This document shows, one piece after another, positions 7,729-15,970 of a DNA stretch of 64,000 nt. Position 1 is the first letter of the stretch. The number at the start of each line of letters is the position of its first letter. This DNA comes from an uncultured Bacilli bacterium. Its GTDB lineage: Bacteria > Bacillota_I > Bacilli_A > RF39 > UBA660. The translations under genes and the position numbers were made by a program. Location: the NCBI GenBank assembly GCA_934096125.1, contig CAKOLB010000001.1, positions 1 to 64,000 on the forward strand, in the 5' to 3' direction. The notes beneath the pieces were generated by a model. That model was not told the DNA's origin. It did not search any database and worked only from the letters and a program-made list of their open reading frames with translations.

Positions 7729-7746
7729 GTGAGACCGAAGTCTCAC
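7729..7746. repeat. Isolated GC-rich hairpin
   Basis: GTGAGAC-CGAA-GTCTCAC: a perfect 7-bp stem with a tetraloop; on the minus strand the loop is the extra-stable UUCG closed by C-G. It is not followed by T residues on either side, so it is not an ordinary terminator. It lies 121 bp after the hypervariable segment. Confidence 0.6.
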
Positions 7747-7981
7747 CATTTATCTAACCAAGAAGAATTTATCTTCTTGATATTACTATAATATGCAAAT
7801 TTTAAAATAATATACAAAAAATTTAAAACATGCCAAAAACCGACAAGAAAAAGCAAATAAATATGTTTAAATAACTTCCCGAAAGGAGTGATAATTTGGG
7901 AGCAAAAGAAAATTTTATACTTATCCAGCATATATTAAAGAGGCATTTTTAATATGTATAGCTGAAAGCAAATACCAAGAT

Positions 7982-8581
7982 TTGTTTATAGTTAAAACTG
8001 CTTCTTCTCTAGAGCTTTATTTTCCAAAGACTAAAAAGGATGTTTGTTTGGTCTTAAAAGAAATGTTAAAAAACTTTAAAGACGTAAAGTACACCATCAT
8101 CGGTTACCGTTTTAAAAGAAATTGTGGAAGCTTTCAAATTTTAGGTGAATATCAAAATCACAGTTGGTATCTAACCGTTTATATCGAAGTAGCCCAAAAT
8201 TATTTAATTAATGGAGAACTTAAAGAGTATAAACTTACAACACGCCGAAAAAAAATTTATTTAAAGATAGTATCACCAGAAGAATTAAGTGCCATTTATC
8301 TAATTAAAATATTAAAAAAAGAAAATATACCCAAAAATTTATACGAAGTCTATAACCTTATTATAAATAGGGCTGTAAATATAGATGAGCTAAAAAGTAT
8401 TTTAGAAACATTTGAAAGCTCTGATTATATCTATAAAACTTTTCAAAAAATACTTACTAGCCGAAAGATAAAGCGCAAGTGGCAAGCCTATGCTACAACC
8501 AATTTATGTTTAAACTATGACTATAAACAGATACTTAAAACAATAATTAATTTACTATATGAAGAAAGGATGATTAAATGA
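7982..8581 (+). CDS. Unknown protein, possibly a degenerate AbiEii-like nucleotidyltransferase
   Basis: The reading frame is open from 7895 without a good start. AAAGGAG (7882-7888) and TTG 7896 would be a fine initiation site, but TTG 7896 is in another frame, so a one-base indel near the 5' end is likely; internal TTG 7982 is the nominal start. The pattern AESKYQDLFIVKTASSLEL, then a beta-rich middle and SPEELSAIYLIKIL...LYEVYNL, resembles AbiEii-type nucleotidyltransferases (usual FILKGG...DID and EEILAEKL...DLYDL). The GG and the catalytic D-x-D are not conserved (KTA; KDVC), so activity is doubtful. The stop overlaps the next start (ATGA), implying translational coupling with the surface protein. 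Identification is tentative. Confidence 0.45.
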   Translation: MFIVKTASSLELYFPKTKKDVCLVLKEMLKNFKDVKYTIIGYRFKRNCGSFQILGEYQNHSWYLTVYIEVAQNYLINGELKEYKLTTRRKKIYLKIVSPEELSAIYLIKILKKENIPKNLYEVYNLIINRAVNIDELKSILETFESSDYIYKTFQKILTSRKIKRKWQAYATTNLCLNYDYKQILKTIINLLYEERMIK

Positions 8582-9996
8582 AAAAACTAATTTTATTAAG
8601 CTTATTAACACTAGCCTTTATTAGCAGTGCTAAAGCTTATAGTGAGCAGATAAATTTTAAAGGTGGAGCAGTAATTGATGGAATGTTTATTAAAAAGGTA
8701 AGTGAAAGTCAAGAAGAAGCGAAAAAAGCCCAGTTTATCATTGATGATGCGGGAGATTACGTCTACTGCCTTGAACCCTTTGCAAAGGTAAAAAAAGGAG
8801 CAAGCTATGAAGTATACGATGATGAGATACCAAGTGCTTTGAATATTGGTCAAAAAAATTGGGAGAAAATAAACTTAATTGCATATTATGGCTATGAATA
8901 TGTAGATGAAAACTACAACCACACTGACCCCAAATGGTATTACATAACTCAAATGCTTATGTGGCGGGAAATTGAGCCAAACGCAGGCTTTTATTTCACA
9001 GACACTTTTGATGGTAATATTAATAATGAACTATATCAAAATGAAATAAATGAAATATACACTCTTGTTAATAATCATTTTTTAGTGCCAAACTTTAACT
9101 TTGATAGTTATATCATCGGCGATACTATAACCATTACTGATACTAATCATGTACTTAGTGGCTTTAAGTCAAGTGACAATGTGAGCATTGACCAAGATAA
9201 TTTAAGTCTAAAAGTAACAAATGAAAATATGGAATTTTCTTTAGACAAAATTCTAAAGCCCACAAAAGCTTTGGTCTACATGTGCCCAGATAGCCAAAAT
9301 ATCATCAAAGGAAAAATGACCATCCCAGTTCATGCTAAGTATGAGCTAAAAGCAAGTCTTCCCACTGGCTCGATAAATATTAAGAAATACGGAGAGCTAT
9401 TTAAAAATGAAAATCAATCATTTTCTTATGAATATAAGGCTCTAAGTGGAGTAGAAATAACTTTGCTTGATGAAAACCAAAATGTTTTAGCTACCAAAAT
9501 AACATCTTTAGATGGTTTAGTAACATTTCAAGATTTGCCCTCCGGTAAATACTATATTAAGGAAAGTAAAACTGTAAATGGTTATGTGCTTGATGCCAAA
9601 GTCTATGAAGTATCTTTACTCCTTGGCAAGGACAACCGAGTAATTGATGAAAACCTAGAACTTTATAATGACCTTGAGAAAAAGACCCTTATCATATCGA
9701 AAAAGGATGAGAAAACAGGACTGCCCATTAAAGATGTGGAGTTTACCGTTTACGATGAATTAAATAATGTAATATTTATCGGTAAAACTGACGAAGCAGG
9801 AAAGATAATTATAAAGAATCTGTCCAAAGGAAAATATCACTTTGAGGAAACAAAAGCTGCTCCAGGGTATATTGAAAATAAAGATAGTCATGACGTCTTT
9901 TTAGATAATGATACCACTGCTTTAATCTTCAATATTCCAAATACGGGATTAACAAATGTTAATACTATTTTATTTTCCAAAAAGTTTGATTATTAA
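8578..9996 (+). CDS. Secreted thioester-domain/CnaB surface protein
   Basis: 472 residues with a signal peptide (about 1-21, ending AKA). Residues about 25-260 look like a thioester adhesin domain: YCLEP (about 62-66) would supply the Cys, and ITQMLMW (about 123-129) the Gln that closes the internal thioester. Two SpaA/CnaB repeats follow (about 262-360 and 368-460), each with a starting Lys and a Glu in YYIKES or HFEET that fit isopeptide cross-links. The C-terminus has IPNTG, a sortase-like signal, but only about 15 residues follow and no proper membrane anchor is seen, so the anchor is truncated or the protein is secreted. The family covalently attaches to host or mucus targets; the role here is inferred. 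Confidence 0.8.
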   Translation: MKKLILLSLLTLAFISSAKAYSEQINFKGGAVIDGMFIKKVSESQEEAKKAQFIIDDAGDYVYCLEPFAKVKKGASYEVYDDEIPSALNIGQKNWEKINLIAYYGYEYVDENYNHTDPKWYYITQMLMWREIEPNAGFYFTDTFDGNINNELYQNEINEIYTLVNNHFLVPNFNFDSYIIGDTITITDTNHVLSGFKSSDNVSIDQDNLSLKVTNENMEFSLDKILKPTKALVYMCPDSQNIIKGKMTIPVHAKYELKASLPTGSINIKKYGELFKNENQSFSYEYKALSGVEITLLDENQNVLATKITSLDGLVTFQDLPSGKYYIKESKTVNGYVLDAKVYEVSLLLGKDNRVIDENLELYNDLEKKTLIISKKDEKTGLPIKDVEFTVYDELNNVIFIGKTDEAGKIIIKNLSKGKYHFEETKAAPGYIENKDSHDVFLDNDTTALIFNIPNTGLTNVNTILFSKKFDY

Positions 9997-9998
9997 AA

Positions 9999-10041
9999 TA
10001 GACAAGCCTCTTTATTTTATGTATAATAACTAAAGAGGTTT
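9999..10041 (+). promoter_or_regulatory. Promoter overlapping a terminator-like stem before mutS
   Basis: TAGACA (9999-10004), 17 nt, TATAAT (10022-10027). A hairpin CCTCTTTA/TAAAGAGG (about 10007-10038) overlaps the promoter and is followed by TTTTTT, so it may terminate the upstream operon. Its 3' arm (AAAGAGG) doubles as the mutS ribosome site. Confidence 0.55.
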
Positions 10042-10046
10042 TTTAT

Positions 10047-12596
10047 ATGTTACGAAGTGAAGTAGATAGAAATAAATTAAGTCCAATGATGGCTCAGTAC
10101 ATGACCATTAAAGACGAGTACCCAGAAGAATTAGTTTTCTATCGTTTAGGGGATTTTTATGAAATGTTTTTTGACGATGCCTTAATTGCATCAAGAGAGC
10201 TGGAGCTCACGCTAACTGGCCGAGTTGCTGGTCTTGAAGAAAAGGTGCCAATGTGTGGGGTTCCTCATGTTAGCGTTAAAACTTATATCCAAAAACTTGT
10301 AAATAAAGGATATAAGGTTGCTATTTGTGAGCAATTAGAAGACCCTAAAACCACCAAAGGAATGGTTAAAAGAGGAATAACTGAGGTTATTAGTAAAGGA
10401 ACAATTGCCGATAATGATTTGTTAAACGATAAAGACTCATCATATATCGCCAGCATCTTATTTTTCGAAGATGCAACGCTTCTTACCATACTAGATATTT
10501 CTACATCTTACTTAGGTTCTATGTGGCTTAGCAAAAACAAAGATGATATCATAAGTGAAATTTTAAGATTAAACATTAAAGAAATACTTCTTTTAGATAA
10601 TTTACAAACCGAGTTTATTAATCTTATCAAAAACAGTTATGGTATTGAAGTAACTATCAGTAGTGAGTTTCTTTGGGATAAGTATGAAGCACTTTTAGAA
10701 AAAATCAAAGATGCCCGCATTAAAAGTGGTGTAGCTCATTTATTTTACTACTTAAATAATAGACAACTTAAAGACTTAAGTTATATAAATAGTATTGAAT
10801 ATTTAAATAGAGATGATTATTTAAAGATGAATGTTCATACAATTCGTAACCTTGAACTAGTAGAAACATTAAGACTCAAAGAGCGAACCTATTCTCTTTT
10901 ATGGCTATTAGATAAATGTAAGACAGCGATGGGAAGTAGAAAATTAAAAGAATGGCTAATTAAACCTTTAAAAGATATAAATAAAATAAACGAAAGATAT
11001 GAAAAAATAGAGAAGTTAAATAATGAATTTATTCTAAAAGAAGAATTAAAAAATGCCTTATACGAAGTATATGATATTGAGCGTCTAGCAGGAAAAGTAA
11101 TTAATGGTTCTCTTAATGCAAGAGATTTAATCCAGCTTAAAACTAGTTTAAGTGTTTTACCAGATATTAAAAGAATTTTAGAAAAACTTGGGTTTAGTGA
11201 AAAAATAGACGAGCACCAAAAGGTTTATGACTTACTTGATAAATCTATTGTTGAAGACCCACCCATTGGTATTCGTGATGGTCATATTATAAAAGAGGGA
11301 TACAGCGAAAAATTAGATGAACTTAAAAACATTAGAAGTAGTGGTAAAGACTTTGTTGCTAAGTTTGAAGCCAAGATGAAAGAAGAAACTGGCATTAAAA
11401 ATTTAAAGATTGGCTTTAATAAAGTATTTGGTTATTATATCGAAGTTCCAAATGGCAGCAAGCACTTAGTTAAAGATGAATATAACTTTGAAAGAAAGCA
11501 AACCTTAACTAACTGTGAAAGATATATTTCTCCAACGCTAAAAGAAAAAGAAAGTATGATTTTAAATGCGGAAGAAAATATCGTTGACTTAGAATATGCA
11601 TTATTTTGTGATATTAGGGAAAAAATTAAAAAGGAAGTAAATGCTTTAAATGATACTGCTGATACCTTAAGTAGTATTGATGCCATATTATCTTTATCTA
11701 TATGTAGTGAAGAATACAATCTAGTTCGACCTGTTTTAACTCATGAGCACAAACTAGAAGTAATTGGAGGAAGGCATCCTGTTGTAGAAGCGGTAAGTGG
11801 CAAGGAATATGTTGCAAATGATTGTTTTTTTACAAGTGATGTTGATACACTTCTTATCACTGGGCCTAATATGAGTGGTAAGTCAACTTATATGCGGCAA
11901 ATGGCCATTATTGTTATCATGGCTCAAATGGGTTCTTTCGTCCCAGCTACAAGTGCTACTCTTGGCATAGTTGATAAAATCTTTACCAGAATTGGGGCAA
12001 GTGATGATTTGGTAAGTGGAGAGTCAACCTTTATGGTCGAAATGAAAGAAGCCAAAGATGCGATAGTAAATGCTACTTCTAACAGTTTAATTTTATTTGA
12101 TGAACTTGGAAGAGGGACAGCAACTTATGATGGAATGAGCCTTGCCCAAGCCATACTTGAGTATATTAGTGAAAATATTCATGCTTATACGATGTTTTCC
12201 ACTCACTATCATGAGTTAACTAGACTGGATAAAAAATTTCATAACATCAAAAACATTCATGTTAGTGCCATTGAAAATGGAAATGAAATAACATTTCTTC
12301 ATAAAATTAAAAATGGTTCTGTGGATAAAAGTTATGGTATTCATGTGGCAAGGCTTTCCAAAATGCCAGAAAAACTTCTAGATAGAGCCGAAGACATCTT
12401 AAAAGAGTATGAAAATACCCAAAATAAAAAAATGCCTGCTAAAAAAATCCAACTTGCCATGGACTTTGAGCCGGAAGAAGAAAATAAAAATTGGATAAAG
12501 GAAGAAATTGGTAAAATTGATGTTCTAAACACTTCCCCAATGGAAGCTTTAAATATTTTATTTTCTATTAAACAAAGAATTAAAAAGGAGAAATAA
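10047..12596 (+). CDS. mutS: DNA mismatch repair protein MutS
   Basis: 849 residues, normal for bacterial MutS1. The N-terminal mismatch-binding domain has the Phe-x-Glu wedge in GDFYEMFFDD (about residues 35-44). Connector, core and clamp follow, and the C-terminal ATPase shows GPNMSGKSTYMRQ (Walker A, about 611-623), the STFMVEM signature, DELGRGTATYDGMSLA (Walker B and dimer loop) and the FSTHYHEL switch. It recognises mismatches and recruits MutL. mutL is not next to it; an ABC exporter gene begins 3 bp downstream and is probably cotranscribed. Confidence 0.97.
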   Translation: MLRSEVDRNKLSPMMAQYMTIKDEYPEELVFYRLGDFYEMFFDDALIASRELELTLTGRVAGLEEKVPMCGVPHVSVKTYIQKLVNKGYKVAICEQLEDPKTTKGMVKRGITEVISKGTIADNDLLNDKDSSYIASILFFEDATLLTILDISTSYLGSMWLSKNKDDIISEILRLNIKEILLLDNLQTEFINLIKNSYGIEVTISSEFLWDKYEALLEKIKDARIKSGVAHLFYYLNNRQLKDLSYINSIEYLNRDDYLKMNVHTIRNLELVETLRLKERTYSLLWLLDKCKTAMGSRKLKEWLIKPLKDINKINERYEKIEKLNNEFILKEELKNALYEVYDIERLAGKVINGSLNARDLIQLKTSLSVLPDIKRILEKLGFSEKIDEHQKVYDLLDKSIVEDPPIGIRDGHIIKEGYSEKLDELKNIRSSGKDFVAKFEAKMKEETGIKNLKIGFNKVFGYYIEVPNGSKHLVKDEYNFERKQTLTNCERYISPTLKEKESMILNAEENIVDLEYALFCDIREKIKKEVNALNDTADTLSSIDAILSLSICSEEYNLVRPVLTHEHKLEVIGGRHPVVEAVSGKEYVANDCFFTSDVDTLLITGPNMSGKSTYMRQMAIIVIMAQMGSFVPATSATLGIVDKIFTRIGASDDLVSGESTFMVEMKEAKDAIVNATSNSLILFDELGRGTATYDGMSLAQAILEYISENIHAYTMFSTHYHELTRLDKKFHNIKNIHVSAIENGNEITFLHKIKNGSVDKSYGIHVARLSKMPEKLLDRAEDILKEYENTQNKKMPAKKIQLAMDFEPEEENKNWIKEEIGKIDVLNTSPMEALNILFSIKQRIKKEK

Positions 12597-12599
12597 AAA

Positions 12600-14330
12600 G
12601 TGAAAACAAACGAAGTTATTAAATTTTTTCAAAAGTATTTTTTTAAGTTTAAGAAAAGATTATTTGTTGGAGTCTTATGTCTTCTTATCTCATCTTTACT
12701 TACTTTAGCTTATGGTTATCTAATAGGTTTATCCCTAGATAAAATAAGCACAGGGGCTTACAAAACAGCAGTCTTTCTTTTACTGCTAAATTTTTTAATC
12801 GATTTTATTAATACTTTATTTCTTGAAAAAAGAGGTAAAATTTATGTGGAAAGAGTTAGCAATGATGTAATGGAGACTATTGGTTATTCGGTGTATGAAA
12901 AGGTAAGTCATCTTCCAGCACGGGCTTTTGAAGAAAAAAGCAGTGGAGAATTTATCAATAGAGTTACCGGAGATGCCAGCACTATATCAGGAACATTTAA
13001 AAGCTCTCTTCGAGTTATAATATCCTTACTTACAAGTCTAGTAGTCTTTATCTATGTCTTATTTGTATCCCCTTTAATTGCTCTAGAAATTATTTTATAC
13101 ATCGTTATTTTCGCCTTTATTTCTAAAAAGTACTTACCAAATATTAAAAAAAGTGAAGAAGAAATAACTAAAAACAAAGATGCTCTTATTGCCAGTGTTT
13201 CCGAAAATATTAGAGCTACTAGAGAAATAAGAGCCCTTGGCATTCGCAAAAGTACTAATGAAAATATCAAAAATACCATTCGAAATGTCTTCTTCAAGAT
13301 GAATAAACAAATGATTAATGAAAAAGATTATTATGCCATGGTCGCAGTATTAAGCACCGCCTTTGAAGCAATAGTCTTTGCAAGCATAGCTATTCTAATT
13401 TGTCTTGATAAAGCTACATTTGCTTTTCTAGGAACAATGACATATTATATCTATAGATTTATGAATACCGTTGACCTTTTCACAGATTTATCTAATTCCT
13501 ATTCTAAGATGCTTGTATCAATTCAAAGAATTACGGAAATACTAGATAACAAGCTTTATAAAGACCAAAAATATGGAATAGTAGCTAAAACTAATATAAA
13601 TGGTAATATTTCTTTTAAGAATGTTAGTTTTCATTATAGTGATAAAGAACCAAATATCTTTAATGATTTAAGTTTTGATATTAAAACTGGAGAAAAAATT
13701 GCTATCGTTGGTAAAAGTGGCCAAGGTAAAAGTTCTATATTCAATTTACTCCTTCGCTATTTTGAGCCCCAAAGTGGAGTGATTTTAATCGATGATATTC
13801 CTATCAATGACTTTACAGAAGAAGCATTCAATGAAAATATTGCAATCATAAGACAAGAACCATTTATTTTTAACAAAACAATTTTAGAAAATTTAAAAAT
13901 AGTAAATCCATATTTATCTTTAAGAAAAATAAGAAAAGCTTGCCAAATAGCCCAAATTGATGAATACATTATGAGCTTGCCAGAAAAATATGACACCATG
14001 CTAGGTGAGGGGGGAATAAACCTATCTGGCGGTCAAAAACAAAGACTTGCAATAGCTAGAGCTCTTCTTAAAAATAGCAAAATTCTTTTATTTGATGAAG
14101 CTACAAGTGCTCTTGATAACGAAAGTCAAGCCAAGATAAAACTCGCAATCGATGCTTTAGTAAAAGATCATACCATTATCATGGTAGCTCATAGATTATC
14201 GACAATTGTTGATGCTGATTTAATCTATGTTGTTGATGGTGGTAAAATAATAGCCAGTGGTAAACATCAAAAGCTGATGAAATCATGTGATATATACAAA
14301 GAACTATACAAGCAAGAAGAACAAAAATAA
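12600..14330 (+). CDS. ABC exporter, fused permease and ATPase
   Basis: 576 residues: an N-terminal membrane domain with six helices (about 1-310) and a C-terminal ATPase with GKSGQGKSS (Walker A), IIRQEPFIF (Q-loop), LSGGQKQRLAIARALL (signature), ILLFDEATSALD (Walker B) and AHRLST (H-loop). This is an MsbA/MDR-type half-transporter that acts as a homodimer or with a partner. Substrate unknown. It starts at GTG 12600 with AAGGAG upstream, 3 bp after mutS, and ends in a terminator that includes its stop codon. Confidence 0.9.
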   Translation: MKTNEVIKFFQKYFFKFKKRLFVGVLCLLISSLLTLAYGYLIGLSLDKISTGAYKTAVFLLLLNFLIDFINTLFLEKRGKIYVERVSNDVMETIGYSVYEKVSHLPARAFEEKSSGEFINRVTGDASTISGTFKSSLRVIISLLTSLVVFIYVLFVSPLIALEIILYIVIFAFISKKYLPNIKKSEEEITKNKDALIASVSENIRATREIRALGIRKSTNENIKNTIRNVFFKMNKQMINEKDYYAMVAVLSTAFEAIVFASIAILICLDKATFAFLGTMTYYIYRFMNTVDLFTDLSNSYSKMLVSIQRITEILDNKLYKDQKYGIVAKTNINGNISFKNVSFHYSDKEPNIFNDLSFDIKTGEKIAIVGKSGQGKSSIFNLLLRYFEPQSGVILIDDIPINDFTEEAFNENIAIIRQEPFIFNKTILENLKIVNPYLSLRKIRKACQIAQIDEYIMSLPEKYDTMLGEGGINLSGGQKQRLAIARALLKNSKILLFDEATSALDNESQAKIKLAIDALVKDHTIIMVAHRLSTIVDADLIYVVDGGKIIASGKHQKLMKSCDIYKELYKQEEQK

Positions 14331-14361
14331 CAGTCCAATATTTAAGAACTGTTATTTTTTC
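14324..14361 (+). terminator. Intrinsic terminator after the mutS-ABC operon
   Basis: AAAATAACAGT (14324-14334) pairs with ACTGTTATTTT (14348-14358), then T residues. The TAA stop of the ABC gene lies in the left arm. Confidence 0.8.
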
Positions 14362-14462
14362 TTCATAATTATATCTATATTATTAATTCTTGCTAAAGCC
14401 AAAAATTGGCTCTTTAAATTTCTTTTTGAAGTCCATAATAACTATAGAAAGGTGATAAAGTT

Positions 14463-15434
14463 ATGAAAAAAATAAAATTGATACTTATGGCATTATTACT
14501 TATGCCTTTTAATATTTTAGCTTATTCTGACTATGTAATTCCTGGCGGTGAAACTCTTGGAATTGAAGTTACAAGTGATGGAATAATGGTTATTGGTTTT
14601 TATGAAATAAATGGTAAATATAATAAGGGAACGCCCGCAATTAAAGTAGGTGATTACATAACCCATATTAATAATACTAAAATAAATAGTATAGATGATT
14701 TAACTAAAATAGTTGAAGAAAATATTGATAAAGGCTATGTAAACATCACGTTAAAAAGTGGTGGCAAAGAAAAGGTTAGCAAATTAAATCTTATCAAAGA
14801 TGATGGGATCTATAAAACTGGATTATATGTTAAAAATAATATCACAGGAATTGGAACACTTTCCTATATCGACCCAGAAACAAAGATTTTTGGTGCCTTA
14901 GGACACGAAATAATGGAAAGTAATACTAGCAGTATTGTTGAAATTAAAAGTGGAAGTATTTTTCGAAACTATATAACAGGTATTGAGAAAAGTACTGTTG
15001 GTAAAGCCGGAAGTAAAAATGCTAAATTTTACTATGGAACAAAATATGGTACTATAAATAAAAATACGAGTGTCGGAATTTATGGCACTTATGAAACAAA
15101 TCTTTTAGATAAAGAGAAGCTAAAGGTGGGAACAAGTAAAGATGTTAAAGTAGGAAAAGCAAAAATTGCAACTGTTTTAGAGGGAGAAAAGCTAGAATCT
15201 TTTGATATTGAAATTAAATCAGTAGATGAAACTGCAAAACTTAAAAATATAACCTTTACTATAGAAGATAGCACTCTTTTAGAAAAAGCTGGTGGGGTAG
15301 TGCAAGGTATGAGTGGTTCGCCAATTATTCAAAATGGTTTTTTAGTTGGAGCAGTAACTCATGTAATCGTTGATAACCCCGTCTCCGGCTATGGAATATT
15401 TATAACAACTATGCTAAAAGAAGGAGAAAAGTAG
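14463..15434 (+). CDS. spoIVB: SpoIVB-type sporulation serine peptidase
   Basis: 323 residues: signal/anchor helix (about 4-20), a PDZ domain (about 28-100) and a peptidase S55 domain. Key stretches are FGALGHEIM (catalytic His, about 148) and VVQGMSGSPIIQNG (catalytic Ser, about 285) followed by LVGAVTHV, the SpoIVB signature. In Bacillus it is secreted from the forespore and cleaves SpoIVFA to trigger pro-SigK processing. It stands alone between two terminators. CATAATA at about 14433 resembles a SigF/SigG -10 element, but I see no matching -35. Its presence is strong evidence for sporulation. Confidence 0.9.
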   Translation: MKKIKLILMALLLMPFNILAYSDYVIPGGETLGIEVTSDGIMVIGFYEINGKYNKGTPAIKVGDYITHINNTKINSIDDLTKIVEENIDKGYVNITLKSGGKEKVSKLNLIKDDGIYKTGLYVKNNITGIGTLSYIDPETKIFGALGHEIMESNTSSIVEIKSGSIFRNYITGIEKSTVGKAGSKNAKFYYGTKYGTINKNTSVGIYGTYETNLLDKEKLKVGTSKDVKVGKAKIATVLEGEKLESFDIEIKSVDETAKLKNITFTIEDSTLLEKAGGVVQGMSGSPIIQNGFLVGAVTHVIVDNPVSGYGIFITTMLKEGEK

Positions 15435-15452
15435 ATTAGCTTTTCTTTTTTT
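15425..15452 (+). terminator. Intrinsic terminator after spoIVB
   Basis: AGAAAAG (15425-15431) pairs with CTTTTCT (15440-15446) and is followed by T residues; the TAG stop lies between the arms. Confidence 0.6.
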
Positions 15453-15491
15453 CTTATCTATTATATAATTAAGCCAGGATGGTGAAAAAAG

Positions 15492-15947
15492 ATGGATATA
15501 TGTTATAAAATGGGAGACGTAGGTTTTAATGTCAGGGTAGCGGCTTTTATTACTTACCAAGATAAAATATTAATTAGTAAGCGTAAGGATAAAGATTATT
15601 ATAGTTTGCCAGGAGGAAAAATTGCCTTAGAAGAAACGAGTAAAGAGGCTTTGCAAAGAGAACTTCAAGAAGAACTTGGAATAAATATTTCTCTAGAAGA
15701 GATGAACCTTGTGCGTATAGTTGAAAACTTCTATTCGTTTGAGGGAAGAAAATTTCATGAATATCTCTTCATCTATAAAATAGAGCTTGATGATAATGAT
15801 TATGCAGAAAAGTTAATTAATTTTGAAAATCAAGATATGAAAATGAAATGGGTTTTAGAAGAAGAGTTTGTTCTCCTTAATATTATGCCTGGGATAATTA
15901 AAGGTATAACTGACAATACCTTTCGGCATCTTATCATCAAAAAATAA
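15492..15947 (+). CDS. Nudix hydrolase
   Basis: 151 residues. The Nudix box is complete: GGKIALEETSKEALQREL followed by QEELGI (about residues 40-63), matching GX5EX7REUXEEXGU, which binds Mg2+ and cleaves nucleoside diphosphate linkages. The upstream beta-strand region (VRVAAFITYQDKILISKR) is typical. Substrate cannot be predicted. It is monocistronic, ending at the bidirectional terminator shared with pilB. Confidence 0.88.
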   Translation: MDICYKMGDVGFNVRVAAFITYQDKILISKRKDKDYYSLPGGKIALEETSKEALQRELQEELGINISLEEMNLVRIVENFYSFEGRKFHEYLFIYKIELDDNDYAEKLINFENQDMKMKWVLEEEFVLLNIMPGIIKGITDNTFRHLIIKK

Positions 15948-15970
15948 ATGGGTTTTTAAGCCCATTTTTA
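15945..15970. terminator. Bidirectional terminator between the Nudix gene and pilB
   Basis: AAATGGG (15946-15952) pairs with CCCATTT (15961-15967). T residues follow on the plus strand and A residues precede it, so it can stop both convergent transcripts. Confidence 0.75.

Noticed and set aside
7743..7931. 62-codon minus-strand hydrophobic ORF
   Set aside because: Overlaps the 5' end of the plus-strand gene at 7982 and its ribosome site; no start signal.
7982..8581. Programmed frameshift joining TTG 7896 to the downstream frame
   Set aside because: The A-rich stretch after TTG could slip, but no downstream stimulator is visible; a plain indel or mis-start is simpler.
11435..11719. 94-codon antisense ORF inside mutS
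   Set aside because: Antisense shadow of a strongly conserved gene; composition mirrors the mutS codons.
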